This document shows positions 51,548 through 60,755 of a stretch of 64,000 nucleotides of DNA, piece by piece. Source of the stretch: Erythrobacter sp. Its GTDB lineage: Bacteria > Pseudomonadota > Alphaproteobacteria > Sphingomonadales > Sphingomonadaceae. Position numbers and translations under genes: made by a program. The notes beneath the pieces are model-generated. The model worked only from the letters and a program-made list of their open reading frames with translations. It did not search any database and had not been told where the DNA came from. Position 1 is the first letter of the stretch, and every line of letters begins with the position of its first letter. The stretch covers positions 3,078,425-3,142,424 of the forward strand of contig NZ_CP050265.1 of assembly GCF_011765465.1 (NCBI RefSeq). Direction: 5' to 3'.

Positions 51548-53194
51548 ATGAGCGGCGCTGGGCCGAAAATCCTGCTGGTCGTGGGCGGCGGTATCGCGGC
51601 CTACAAGTCGTTGGAGCTCGTCCGCCTCATCCGCAAGGGCGGGGGCGATGTCACCTGCGTCGTGACCAAGGGCGGTCAGCAGTTCGTCACGCCCATGTCG
51701 CTTGCCGCGCTTTCGGAAAACCAGGTCTACACCAGCCTGTTCGATCTCAAGAACGAGGTCGAGATGGGGCATATCCAGCTATCGCGCGAGGCGGACCTCG
51801 TCGTCGTCTGCCCCGCCACCGCCGACTTAATCGCCAAGATGGCGAGCGGGATCGCCGATGATCTCGCCACCACGCTGATCCTCGCCACCGACAAGCCGGT
51901 GATGGCGGTCCCGGCGATGAACGTGAAGATGTGGGAGCACGAAGCGACCCAGCGCAATCTCGAATGGCTGCGGCAGGCGGGCGTCACCGTGCTCCACCCG
52001 GACGAGGGCGCGATGGCTTGCGGTGAATTCGGCTATGGTCGCCTGCCCGAACCGCACGCGATCTGGCGAGAGATCGCGGCGCATTTCGGGATAGAGATCG
52101 AGGAACCGGCCCCGGCGCCAATCCCCGCTGCCAACGACAGCGCGCCTGTCGACGAGGAAGACAGCGACGGCGATGTCGGCCGCGGGCTCGGCGGATTGCT
52201 TTCGCGGATCATCCCGCGCTCCACCGCCAAGCGGACGCACGAGGAGATCGAGGCCGAATACGCCGACTTCGAAGGAGACTTCGAACAGGGATCCGAAGGC
52301 GAGGAGGGCCGCGAGGGCGAGGAGCTTCCCCCCGAGGAAGAGACCCCCGAGTTCAAGCCCGATCTCGGTGGCCCGCTGCTGGCGAAGAAGGGTGCTGCGT
52401 CCTCCGCCCCTCCGATCGATCCCGAGGCGCTCAATCACGAATTCGACCAGCGCAAGGCTCCGCCCGAACGGCTCGAACCTGCCGCGCTCGAAAGCGCCGA
52501 TGCCGAGGCGCCTGGCTTCGAGGTCGATGCCTCCTACCGACCGCTCAAGGGCCGTCACGTGCTCGTTACCGCCGGTCCGACCTGGGAAGCGATCGACCCG
52601 GTGCGCTATATTGCCAACCGCTCTAGCGGGAAGCAGGGCTTCGCCATTGCCGCCGCCGCCGCCGCGCTGGGAGCCAAAGTGACGCTGGTCGCGGGGCCAG
52701 TCTCGCTCCGCACGCCCGAAGGCGTTACCCGCGTCGACGTCGAATCGGCCGAGGACATGGCGAAGGCGGTGAAGAAGGCTCTGCCCGCCGATGCCGCAGT
52801 GATGGTCGCTGCGGTCGCCGACTGGCGGCCCAAGGAATATCGCGGTGAGAAAATCAAGAAGCGCGGTTCGGCCCCGCCGGCGCTTATTCTGACCGAGAAT
52901 CCCGACATCCTCACCAATCTCGCAGGCGGCAAGGACCGGCCCGAACTCGTGATCGGCTTCGCTGCCGAAACCGACAAGGTGGTCGAGAACGCCCGACAGA
53001 AGAGGAAACGCAAGGCGGCGGACTGGATCATCGCCAACGACGTGTCGGGAGACGTGATGGGCGGTGACGACAACCTCGTCCACATCGTCAGCGAAGACGG
53101 GGTCGAGACTCTCGAACAGATGCCCAAGCGCGATGTCGCCATGGCGCTCGTCGAGCGCATCGCCGCCAGCCTCAAGGCCGAAGCCGCCGAATGA
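51548..53194 (+). CDS. coaBC: Bifunctional phosphopantothenoylcysteine decarboxylase/synthetase with long acidic linker, 548 aa
   Basis: CoaC (1-183): [14 protein letters not shown], catalytic His75 (MGHIQL), Asn125 in AMNVKMW and Cys158 in CGEFGYGR. CoaB (about 335-548): [24 protein letters not shown] and AAVADWRP with the KIKKR Lys. Between them lies a linker of about 150 residues, rich in Glu/Asp/Pro (such as [17 protein letters not shown]), whereas typical enzymes are about 400 aa with almost no linker. AGGAG is 12 bases before the ATG at 51548; the ATG at 51536 is too close to it. Forms an operon with dut. Confidence 0.94.
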   Translation: MSGAGPKILLVVGGGIAAYKSLELVRLIRKGGGDVTCVVTKGGQQFVTPMSLAALSENQVYTSLFDLKNEVEMGHIQLSREADLVVVCPATADLIAKMASGIADDLATTLILATDKPVMAVPAMNVKMWEHEATQRNLEWLRQAGVTVLHPDEGAMACGEFGYGRLPEPHAIWREIAAHFGIEIEEPAPAPIPAANDSAPVDEEDSDGDVGRGLGGLLSRIIPRSTAKRTHEEIEAEYADFEGDFEQGSEGEEGREGEELPPEEETPEFKPDLGGPLLAKKGAASSAPPIDPEALNHEFDQRKAPPERLEPAALESADAEAPGFEVDASYRPLKGRHVLVTAGPTWEAIDPVRYIANRSSGKQGFAIAAAAAALGAKVTLVAGPVSLRTPEGVTRVDVESAEDMAKAVKKALPADAAVMVAAVADWRPKEYRGEKIKKRGSAPPALILTENPDILTNLAGGKDRPELVIGFAAETDKVVENARQKRKRKAADWIIANDVSGDVMGGDDNLVHIVSEDGVETLEQMPKRDVAMALVERIAASLKAEAAE

Positions 53195-53655
53195 GCGCGG
53201 GCGACACGGTTCCGGTCGAATTGAAGCGCCTGCCGCACGGCGAGGGGCTGGACCTGCCCGCCTACGCGACGCCGGGCGCAGCGGGGATGGACGTGGTTTC
53301 GGCCGAGGACGTGACGATCGCGCCGGGCGCGCGCCATCCGGTCGCGACCGGCCTCGCGCTCGCCATTCCTGCGGGATACGAAATCCAGGTGCGTCCGCGC
53401 TCGGGCCTAGCGTTCAAGCACGGGATCACCGTGCCCAACACGCCGGGGACGATCGATTCGGATTATCGCGGAGAATTGAAGATTCTTCTCATCAACCACG
53501 GGACCGAGCCGTTCGCGATCGCACGGGGCGACCGCGTGGCGCAGCTGGTGCTGGCACCGGTCGTGCAGGCCGCCTGGCGCGAGGTCGAGGAACTCGACGC
53601 GACCGAGCGCGGCGAGGGCGGCTTCGGCTCGACCGGCGGGCACGCGAAGCTTTAG
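53191..53655 (+). CDS. dut: dUTP diphosphatase, 154 aa
   Basis: Trimeric dUTPase motifs: [11 protein letters not shown] (motif 1), [11 protein letters not shown] (2), [13 protein letters not shown] (3, catalytic Asp), [12 protein letters not shown] (4) and [13 protein letters not shown] (5). It removes dUTP and supplies dUMP for dTMP. The ATG overlaps the coaBC stop (ATGA), a common alphaproteobacterial pair. Full length. Confidence 0.97.
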   Translation: MSAGDTVPVELKRLPHGEGLDLPAYATPGAAGMDVVSAEDVTIAPGARHPVATGLALAIPAGYEIQVRPRSGLAFKHGITVPNTPGTIDSDYRGELKILLINHGTEPFAIARGDRVAQLVLAPVVQAAWREVEELDATERGEGGFGSTGGHAKL

Positions 53656-53679
53656 CGAGCGCAGGCAAAAGAGCAAAAG

Positions 53680-53709
53680 AAAAGGCGGCGCCGATCCCAT
53701 GGCGCCGCC
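53680..53709 (-). terminator. Terminator of the DUF4136 gene, shared hairpin with dut
   Basis: GGCGGCGCC (53684-53692) pairs perfectly with GGCGCCGCC (53701-53709). Read leftward it is followed by TTTTC and further T-rich sequence, so it terminates the leftward DUF4136 gene; read rightward no T-run follows. Confidence 0.8.
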
Positions 53710-53744
53710 TCCCTCCCATCCTGTGGGGCCGGGTCCGACCCGGC

Positions 53745-54443
53745 TCAGTCGATTTCCTTGACCTTCTTGCTGTCGTCGTCGCGGATCGTGATCCGCAGCG
53801 TCTCGCCAGAATTGCCGGGGAAATCGGTGAAGATCGCCTCGACGAGGTTGGGCACGAGAGTCTGCAGCCGGTTCGTGCGCGAAACCGCCTGGGCCTGCCC
53901 TTCGAACAGGCGTTCGCCGGTCGCGGTCGAATCGATCTTGATGTCGATGCCGCTGGTGTAGACGGTGTAACTGCGCACCTGGGGGCCGGCGAGCCACGGA
54001 TCGTAGAAGCCGAAGCCCCAACCGCGATTGAAGCCGCCCCAGCCGCCCCAGCCGCCCCACGCGCCCCACGGCCCGAAGGCCGGGCCGGCGCCGATATTGG
54101 ACGTCCGCACGCGTTCGCGCCCGTTGTCGACATCATAGTCGAAGCGCACCAGCAATGTCGCCTCTGCAGGCGAGTCGGCGCGGGTGTAGCCGAGTTCGGA
54201 GAGCTCCTCGGCGACGAGATCGGCATACATCGCGAATTCGAGACCGCCGGCGAGTTTCGGGTCTTCCGCGACCACGGCAAAGCTTTCCCCCTGCGGTGCG
54301 GGAAGCTGCGCCGCGAAGCGCGACACGTCGGCCTTGAAGGGTGTGGCGCAGGCCGCGAGGCTGCCGGCGAGGGCGAGCGCGAGGCCGATGCGGACCGTGG
54401 CCGTGTAAGAGCGTCTGGTCTGGTTCATGTTAGAATGTTTCAT
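53745..54443 (-). CDS. DUF4136-type lipoprotein, 232 aa, with Trp/Gly-rich insert
   Basis: Signal peptide with lipobox SLAAC. The mature part has the DUF4136 order VSRFAAQLPAPQGESFAVV, ADLVAEELSELGYTRAD, ATLLVRFDYDV, then a striking insert GPWGAWGGWGGWGGFNRGW (about residues 121-139) and the ending IFTDFPGNSGETLRI. Paralogue of the gene at 18921-19562. AAAGG six bases before the ATG at 54443 supports that start. Likely periplasmic and outer-membrane anchored; function unknown. Confidence 0.82.
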   Translation of the reverse strand: MKHSNMNQTRRSYTATVRIGLALALAGSLAACATPFKADVSRFAAQLPAPQGESFAVVAEDPKLAGGLEFAMYADLVAEELSELGYTRADSPAEATLLVRFDYDVDNGRERVRTSNIGAGPAFGPWGAWGGWGGWGGFNRGWGFGFYDPWLAGPQVRSYTVYTSGIDIKIDSTATGERLFEGQAQAVSRTNRLQTLVPNLVEAIFTDFPGNSGETLRITIRDDDSKKVKEID

Positions 54444-54723
54444 GGCATACCTTTTGCGAGTTCACCAGTGCCTTCACGCCTCGCCCGGCAGATCGCCATG
54501 CCCTCTCGTTCCCCGGATGGGAGAGCTTTCGTTTCAGGGGCATGGCGGCCCGCCTGTTCCCGGCGGCTCGTCCGACAGCCACGTTTCGATCCTGCGACCT
54601 GACCGGCGCGCGGATGCAGCACCGTCATGCCGTCCTTATACGCACCGGGCCTGAACCCTCATTGAACGCATACAAGCCCCGCTTCGTCGGAAAAGGTCAT
54701 AATTTCAGGGTTTTCTACCGGTT

Positions 54724-55749
54724 TCAGCCGCGCACGAGCCCAAGTGCGCGATAGGCTGCGTCAAGAGTCGGCGCGCCGCGTTCGCGCGCTTGCGCGGCAC
54801 CGCGCGCGAGGATCGCATCGAGCGCTTCCTCGTCGGCCTTGAGTTCCCGGAAACGGGCATTGATCGGGCTGAGCGTCTCCACCAGCACTTCGCCAAGCTT
54901 CGGCTTGAACGCGCCGAAACCCTCGCCGCCGTGCTCGGCCAGCACCTCGGCGCTGCTCATGCCCGTGAGCGCACCGTAGATCCCGACGAGGTTCCTCGCC
55001 TCGGCCCGGCCTTCGAGCCCGGCCTCTTCGGACGGCAGGGGTTCGGGATCGGTCTTGGCCTTCTTGACCTTCTTCATGATCGTGTCGGCGTCGTCGACGA
55101 GATTGATCCGGCTCATGTCGGACGGGTCGGACTTGCTCATCTTGGCCGAGCCGTCGCGCAGCGACATGATCCGCGCGGCGGCGGGCGGGATGTAGGGCTC
55201 GGGCAGGGTGAAGAGCGGCGCGTCCTCGGGGCAGAAATCATTGTTGAACTTCTGCGCGATGTCGCGGGCAAGCTCGAGATGCTGTTTCTGGTCTTCGCCC
55301 ACCGGAACGTGCGTCGCCTGGTAGAGCAGCACGTCGGCGGCCTGCAGGACGGGATAGGTGAACAGCGCGACCGACTGGCCCTCGCGGTTCTTGCCCGCCT
55401 TGTCCTTCCACTGGGTCATGCGGTTGAGCCAGCCCATCCGCGCCGTGCCGTTCAAAAGCCATTGCAGCTCGGCATGGGCGGGAACCTGGGCCTGGTTGAA
55501 CAGCACGGTCTTGGCCGGGTCGACCCCGCAGGCGACGAGGGTCGCGACCATTTCGCGCGTCGCCTCGGTGAGTTCGGCGGGCGAGTGCGGCATGGAAAGC
55601 GCGTGGAGGTCGGCGAGGAAGATGAAGCATTCCCCGCCCGCCGCGACGGCTTCGTCCTGCAGCTTCACGTAATTGACGATGGCGCCGAGGTAATTGCCGA
55701 GATGGGGCTTTCCGGTGGGCTGGATGCCGGAGACGACTCGCATTGTCAT
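54724..55749 (-). CDS. trpS: Tryptophanyl-tRNA synthetase, 341 aa
   Basis: Class I synthetase: HIGH-like PTGKPHLGNYLGA, FIFLADLHALSM, QWLLNGTARMGWLNRMTQWKD and KMSKSDPSDM. The ATG at 55749 overlaps the murJ stop (ATGA); an ATG at 55743 would be two residues shorter. Last gene of secB-murJ-trpS. Full length, with no odd residues. Confidence 0.97.
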   Translation of the reverse strand: MTMRVVSGIQPTGKPHLGNYLGAIVNYVKLQDEAVAAGGECFIFLADLHALSMPHSPAELTEATREMVATLVACGVDPAKTVLFNQAQVPAHAELQWLLNGTARMGWLNRMTQWKDKAGKNREGQSVALFTYPVLQAADVLLYQATHVPVGEDQKQHLELARDIAQKFNNDFCPEDAPLFTLPEPYIPPAAARIMSLRDGSAKMSKSDPSDMSRINLVDDADTIMKKVKKAKTDPEPLPSEEAGLEGRAEARNLVGIYGALTGMSSAEVLAEHGGEGFGAFKPKLGEVLVETLSPINARFRELKADEEALDAILARGAAQARERGAPTLDAAYRALGLVRG

Positions 55750-57326
55750 TTCGCTTTCTTCGTTAGGGCGGCGATGCGCCGGCGGTCGATCGCGCCGACC
55801 GCGAAGGCGATGCCGAAATAGACGACCGCAGCCGCGCCGACGAGCGCGAGCAGGGCCGCGAGCCGCGCCAGCACGCCGGCGGCGAACCAGTCGGTTAGCA
55901 GGTCGCGTGCGTAGAACAAGGCGGCACCCATTGCCGCGGCGGCGATAATCTGCCGACCGATCCGCAAGAGGAGCACGCCTGGCACGCGGTAAAACCCGCG
56001 CCGTGCAAGCACGACCAGCAGGAATCCGACGTTGATCCATGCCCCGATGACGCTGGCGAGCGCGACACCGACCACACCGAGCGTTTCGAGCACGATGAAG
56101 GTGAAGGCGATGAACACGCCGAGCGCGATGAAGGCCGCCACCACCGGCGTCTTCGTGTCCGCGCGCGCGTAGAAATTCGGAACGAGAACCTTCACCAGCA
56201 CATAGGCCGGAAGGCCCAGCACCAGCATCGCGAGCACCTCGCCCGTGACCGCCGCATCGGCAAGATCGAACCGCCCGCCTTGGAAGATCATCGTGACGAA
56301 AGGCTCCGCACAGATCGCCAGCGCCACCGCCGCCGGGATGGTGAGCAGCATGGCCAGCTCGATCGCGTCCGACTGGATCCGGTCCGCGCCTTCGCGGTTG
56401 TCACTGCCGACGAATTTCGACAGCGTCGGCAGGATCGCGGTCGACAGTGCGATGCCGATGATGCCCAGCGGCAACTGGTTCAGCCGGTCGGCGTAATTCA
56501 TGTAGCTCACCGCGCCGTCCTCGAGCTGGTTGAGGAAATAGAGCTGGACCAGCGTGTTGATCTGGTAGGCTCCTCCCCCGATCGCTGCGGGCAGGGCGAT
56601 GATCGCGAGCCGTTTTACCTCGGGCGTGATTCGCGGCCACATCAGCTTTGGACGGAATCCTTCGACCCGCGTCCAGTAATAGAGCCAGGCGAGTTGCATC
56701 ATGCCCGCCCCGGTCACCGCCCAGGCTATGGCGTAGGCCGTTTCGGCGACGCTCGCCCCGGTCGCATCCATCCACCGCTCGCCCATGAGCAGCGCGGCGA
56801 TGAGGACGAGGTTAAGGATGATCGGAAAGCTCGCGCCGGGCGCGAATCGCGAGACCGAATTGAGCATTCCCGTGAACAGTGTCACGAGGCTGACGAGGAT
56901 GATGTAGGGGAACATGATCCGCGCGAAATCGACCGCGAGCGGGTAGGTTTCGGGATCGACCGGCTTTTCCGACAGCACCCAGATCACGCCGGGCATGGCG
57001 ATTTCGAACACCGCCACCAGCGCGATCAGCACCGGCAGGAAGACGCTCAGCACATCGGCGGAGAAGCTGCGCGCGTCCTCCAGCCCCTCCTGCGGGTCGT
57101 CCTTGCCGTGGAGGCGCTTGGAAAACATCGGCACGAAGGCGGCCGAGAACGCGCCCTCGGCGAACAGGCGGCGGAAGACATTGGGGATGATGAAAGCCTG
57201 GAACCAGGCATCGGTGACCGCATTCGCGCCGAGCACGCGCGAGAAGATCATCTCGCGCGCCATCCCGGCAACGCGGCTTGCAAGGGTCAGCGACCCGATC
57301 GTGCCGACATTCCTGAGCAGGCTCAT
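55746..57326 (-). CDS. murJ: Lipid II flippase MurJ, 526 aa
   Basis: MATE-like MVF family with 14 predicted membrane helices. The start MSLLRNVGTIGSLTLASRVAGMAREMIFSRVLGANAVTDAWF contains the conserved Arg-containing central cavity region. Transfers lipid II across the inner membrane. It follows secB by 40 bases and overlaps trpS. Normal length. Confidence 0.96.
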   Translation of the reverse strand: MSLLRNVGTIGSLTLASRVAGMAREMIFSRVLGANAVTDAWFQAFIIPNVFRRLFAEGAFSAAFVPMFSKRLHGKDDPQEGLEDARSFSADVLSVFLPVLIALVAVFEIAMPGVIWVLSEKPVDPETYPLAVDFARIMFPYIILVSLVTLFTGMLNSVSRFAPGASFPIILNLVLIAALLMGERWMDATGASVAETAYAIAWAVTGAGMMQLAWLYYWTRVEGFRPKLMWPRITPEVKRLAIIALPAAIGGGAYQINTLVQLYFLNQLEDGAVSYMNYADRLNQLPLGIIGIALSTAILPTLSKFVGSDNREGADRIQSDAIELAMLLTIPAAVALAICAEPFVTMIFQGGRFDLADAAVTGEVLAMLVLGLPAYVLVKVLVPNFYARADTKTPVVAAFIALGVFIAFTFIVLETLGVVGVALASVIGAWINVGFLLVVLARRGFYRVPGVLLLRIGRQIIAAAAMGAALFYARDLLTDWFAAGVLARLAALLALVGAAAVVYFGIAFAVGAIDRRRIAALTKKAK

Positions 57327-57366
57327 GGGAACGAGGTCCGCCTTGCCGCCCGCCGCGGGGTGCGGG

Positions 57367-57894
57367 TCAGGCGTCGCCGCCCGGCGCCGGCGCCGCGCCT
57401 TCGGCCTGCTGCTGGCGGCGCGCGTTCAGCTGTTGGACATAGAGCCCGTTGAAATCGATCGGGTCGACCACCAGCGGCGGGAAGCCCGCGTCGCGCACCG
57501 CGTCGGCGACCACTCGGCGGGCGAACGGGAAGAGCAGGCGCGGCGCTTCGGCATAAAGGAAGGCGTGGCCCTGATCCTCGGGGATGTTGCGCATCCCGAC
57601 AAGGCCGCAATAGGCGAGCTCGACGAGGTAGAAATTGCCCTTCTCTCCGCTCGCGGTGATGTTGATCTTGAGCGTGACCTCGTGGACTTCCTGCCCGACC
57701 GGCTCTGCGCCGATGTTGAACTGGACGTCGATCTTGGGCTGGCCCTGCCATTGGTAGACATCGGGCGCGTTCGGATTCTCGACCGACAGGTCTTTGATAT
57801 ATTGCGTGATGATCGCGGCCGCCGGCTGGTTGTCCGCGCCGTTCGCGCCCTGCTGGTTGTCGAGATTGGTGAGAACGTCGCCTTCTTCGGCCAT
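57367..57894 (-). CDS. secB: Protein-export chaperone SecB, 175 aa
   Basis: Core SecB strands: IITQYIKDLSVENPNAPDVYQW, IDVQFNIGAEPVGQEVHEVTLKIN and EAPRLLFPFARRVVADAVRDAGFPPLVVDPIDFNGLYVQQL. Tetrameric export chaperone delivering preproteins to SecA. Gly/Asn-rich N-terminal and Gln/Ala-rich C-terminal tails. The ATG at 57894 gives MAEEGD; earlier codons are not conserved. Confidence 0.97.
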   Translation of the reverse strand: MAEEGDVLTNLDNQQGANGADNQPAAAIITQYIKDLSVENPNAPDVYQWQGQPKIDVQFNIGAEPVGQEVHEVTLKINITASGEKGNFYLVELAYCGLVGMRNIPEDQGHAFLYAEAPRLLFPFARRVVADAVRDAGFPPLVVDPIDFNGLYVQQLNARRQQQAEGAAPAPGGDA

Positions 57895-58199
57895 GGGAAT
57901 CGTCTTTCGAATAGGATATGATCTGAATGCGGGCGCCCATCGGGCTTGCGGCGCGCGCGTAGCACCGGTGCAGCAAGCCCGCAACCTGACGCGGGCAAGA
58001 TGCGCGTGGCATGGTGCAAGGACGCGGCAGGCGCCCGGAAGGAGCGATATCGCACCAGACGCAGCGAAAATGCGGCAATTTGCAACCCATCGGGCGTTGG
58101 CGAATTGTAATTGATGCCTATTTCAGGCACGACAGGGGTTCATGCGTTGTTGCACGGGAGGAGTGCCGCAACCACAAATCGAGATCGGGTTCCATTCTG
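57895..58199. promoter_or_regulatory. Gap between secB and the TimA-like gene, with a 9-base inverted repeat
   Basis: No gene is supported. CGGGCTTGC (57941-57949) pairs with GCAAGCCCG (57973-57981); as leftward RNA this would lie in the secB leader, 47-87 bases before the start codon. Opposed promoters for both genes must lie in the remaining sequence, but no convincing -35/-10 pair was seen. Confidence 0.4.
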
Positions 58200-58868
58200 A
58201 TGGTAGAAATCGTCATCCTCGCCATGATCGCCGCCTTTCTCGGGCTGCGGCTCTATTCCGTGCTCGGGCGCCGGGCCGAACATGAAGAGGAGTCGATCCC
58301 GCAGCGCTTCGAGCCGGGCAAGGACGACGACCGGCGCGCCGCCCAGCAGCCGCAATATGCGCCGGCCGCGCCGCAGCGCGTGATTGAGATGGACGGCGTC
58401 ATGCCCGCGGTCGAGCGCGGCATCCGCGAAATCGCGCAGGCCGACAGCCGCTTCGACCTCGCCCAATTCCTCGAAGGGGCGAAGGGCGCGTATGAAATGG
58501 TGCTCGAAGCCTTCTGGAGCGGCGACCGCGAAACCCTGCGCGAACTGTGCGATGATGACGTTTACGAAGGCTTCGTCGCCGCGATCGATGCGCGCGAAGA
58601 AGCGGGCGAGACGCTCGAGAACAAGCTCATCCGGATCGAGGAAACGCGCATTCATTCCGCCTCGCTCGACGGCGGTCGCGGTGGTCGCACGGCGCGTATC
58701 GCGGTGCTGTTCGTGGCCGATATCGCGGCGGTGACCTATGACAAGGATGGCAATGTGATCGCCGGCTCGCTCGACGATGCGATCGAAAGCCGCGACGTGT
58801 GGACCTTCAGCCGCAATGTCGCCTCGCGCGATCCGAACTGGCTGCTCGACGAAACAGACGAGGGTTGA
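58200..58868 (+). CDS. Tim44/TimA-family protein, 222 aa
   Basis: One N-terminal membrane helix (VEIVILAMIAAFLGLRLYSVLG) is followed by a linker and a Tim44-like domain (FDLAQFLEGAKGAYEMVLEAFWSGDRETLRELCDDDVYEGF and IEETRIHSASLDGG). Alphaproteobacterial homologues of mitochondrial Tim44, called TimA, may assist at the membrane. The ATG at 58200 begins the helix. Just downstream are mltA and an Smr gene on the same strand, as in many alphaproteobacteria. Confidence 0.9.
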   Translation: MVEIVILAMIAAFLGLRLYSVLGRRAEHEEESIPQRFEPGKDDDRRAAQQPQYAPAAPQRVIEMDGVMPAVERGIREIAQADSRFDLAQFLEGAKGAYEMVLEAFWSGDRETLRELCDDDVYEGFVAAIDAREEAGETLENKLIRIEETRIHSASLDGGRGGRTARIAVLFVADIAAVTYDKDGNVIAGSLDDAIESRDVWTFSRNVASRDPNWLLDETDEG

Positions 58869-58923
58869 ACAAAGCCCGGTCGCGCGCTCCTGCCGCGCGC
58901 GTGCGCCGGGGCAGGGAAGGGCA

Positions 58924-60102
58924 ATGCGCTCACTACCCTCACTTGCATTCCTGCTGATGCTGGCCGGATGCGCTGCTGTTCCCAGTGGCGTTGCGCCCCG
59001 GGCTTCCTTGCCAACGGCTGCCACCAGCGCCGCACTCGCCGGTGTCGCGCGCGGACCCGCGCTCGGCGCGCTCGGCCTGACGCAGGCCAACGCGGCCGCC
59101 GCACTTGCCTCGTTCCGCGAATCCTGCCCGAAACTGCTGGCGCGCGAGGATGCGAGCGGCCTGTCCGCGCCTGCCGATTGGCGCGCTTCCTGCGCTGCAG
59201 CCGGGCGCTGGCCCTTCGCCGATGCCCGCTCCTTTTTCGCCACCTTCTTCGAACCCGTCCGCGTCGGCTCGGGCGAAGCCTTCGCGACGGGCTACTACGA
59301 GCCCGAAATCCTCGCCAGCCGCACGCGCCGGCCCGGTTTCGAAGTGCCGGTCTATGCCATGCCCCCCGACCTCGAGCGCGATTGGCCGGACAGCGTGCCG
59401 CCCGCCGAGCGCGAGGGCCGCCCGCCGCTCGGCCGGCGCGATGCAAGCGGCGCTTTCGTTCCCTATTACAGCCGCGCCGAGATCGAGGACGGCGCGCTTG
59501 CGGGCCGCGCCCCGGTGATCGCCTGGGCGGCCGACCCGATCGAGTTCTTCTTCCTCCAGATTCAGGGCTCGGGCCGCCTGCGCACGCCCGAGGGTGAGGT
59601 GATCCGCATCGGCTATGCCGGGCAGAACGGGCGCGCCTACACTTCGATCGGCGCGCTGATGCGCGAGCGCGGCCTGCTGGGCGAGGGGCCGGGGCGATAC
59701 CCCGGCTCGATGCAGGGCATCATGGCCTACCTGCGGGAGAACCCGGCGCAAGGCCGTGCGCTGATGCGCGAGAACGAAAGCTGGGTCTTCTTCCGCGAAC
59801 TGACCGGCGACGGCCCGATCGGCGCGCTCGGCGTGCCGGTGCGCCCTCGAGCTTCCGTCGCCGCCGATCCGCGTTTCGTGCCCTTGGGCGCGCCGGTCTG
59901 GCTCGACCTCGACCGCGACGAGGCCGACGGGCTGTGGATCGCGCAGGACACCGGCGGCGCGATCAAGGGAGCGAACCGCTTCGACACCTTCTGGGGCGCG
60001 GGCGAAGCAGCGCGCGCCACCGCCGGCACCATGAGCGGACGGGGCGAGGCGCTGGTGCTGCTGCCCAAGCCCGCGGCCCTGCGGCTGGAGCGCGGGCGAT
60101 GA
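58924..60102 (+). CDS. mltA: Membrane-bound lytic murein transglycosylase A, 392 aa
   Basis: Lipoprotein signal with lipobox LAGC. MltA domain: FATGYYEPEILASRTRRPGFEVPVY, AWAADPIEFFFLQIQGSGRL and a 3D domain IAQDTGGAIKGANRFDTFWG (catalytic Asp region). Cleaves glycan strands with 1,6-anhydroMurNAc formation at the outer membrane. GGGAAGGG precedes the ATG at 58924. Its stop overlaps the Smr gene (ATGA). Confidence 0.95.
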   Translation: MRSLPSLAFLLMLAGCAAVPSGVAPRASLPTAATSAALAGVARGPALGALGLTQANAAAALASFRESCPKLLAREDASGLSAPADWRASCAAAGRWPFADARSFFATFFEPVRVGSGEAFATGYYEPEILASRTRRPGFEVPVYAMPPDLERDWPDSVPPAEREGRPPLGRRDASGAFVPYYSRAEIEDGALAGRAPVIAWAADPIEFFFLQIQGSGRLRTPEGEVIRIGYAGQNGRAYTSIGALMRERGLLGEGPGRYPGSMQGIMAYLRENPAQGRALMRENESWVFFRELTGDGPIGALGVPVRPRASVAADPRFVPLGAPVWLDLDRDEADGLWIAQDTGGAIKGANRFDTFWGAGEAARATAGTMSGRGEALVLLPKPAALRLERGR

Positions 60103-60662
60103 GCGCCCCGCGCGGCCTTTCGCCCGAGGAGCGTGCGGCGTGGGCGCGGCTGGCCGAAAGCGTTACCCCGCTCCCCGGGCGCGTCCCTCCTCCGGTCAAG
60201 CAGCCCGGACCGACGCGGCCCGGCAAGCAAGCGCGACCTGCTGCGGCGAAAAGCCCGCCCGCAAAGCCCCGCCCGCAGCCTTCGCCGCGAGCCCCCGCCC
60301 CGCGCCCGCGCTTTTCCTCCGAACTCGATTCGCACTGGAACCGACGGCTGAAGGCGGGCCGCGTGACGCCCGATCTCACGCTCGACCTTCACGGCCACAC
60401 GCTCGACACCGCCCATTCGCGGATCATGGACGGGCTCGACCAGGCGCGCGCGATGGGGGCGCGGGTGGTGCTGGTCGTCGCCGGGCGCGAGCGGCCGGTC
60501 GATCCCGCCGACCGGATGGAGCGGCGCGGCGCGATCCGGGCGAAGCTGCTCGACTGGCTCGCCGCGAGCCGCCATGCCGACAGCGTCGCCGCCGTGCGCC
60601 GCGCCCACATCCGTCACGGCGGCGAAGGGGCGCTCTACCTCGTCCTGAAACGCGCGCGTTGA
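60099..60662 (+). CDS. Smr-domain protein, 187 aa
   Basis: The N-terminal third is a low-complexity Pro/Ala/Arg tail (about 35-75), then a Smr domain: LTLDLHGHTLDTAHSRIMDGLDQA and the ending AHIRHGGEGALYLVLKRAR. Smr domains nick or cleave DNA or collided-ribosome mRNA. The ATG overlaps the mltA stop, an alphaproteobacterial pairing. No MutS core is present, so it is a stand-alone Smr. Confidence 0.92.
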   Translation: MSAPRGLSPEERAAWARLAESVTPLPGRVPPPVKQPGPTRPGKQARPAAAKSPPAKPRPQPSPRAPAPRPRFSSELDSHWNRRLKAGRVTPDLTLDLHGHTLDTAHSRIMDGLDQARAMGARVVLVVAGRERPVDPADRMERRGAIRAKLLDWLAASRHADSVAAVRRAHIRHGGEGALYLVLKRAR

Positions 60663-60755
60663 GCAAGGCTTAGCTTCCGCTGGCGCGGTTGCCCCTACTG
60701 GACAGGCAGACGACCGCTTGCCATGGTCGGACCACCGAAGAACAGGGGGAAATCA

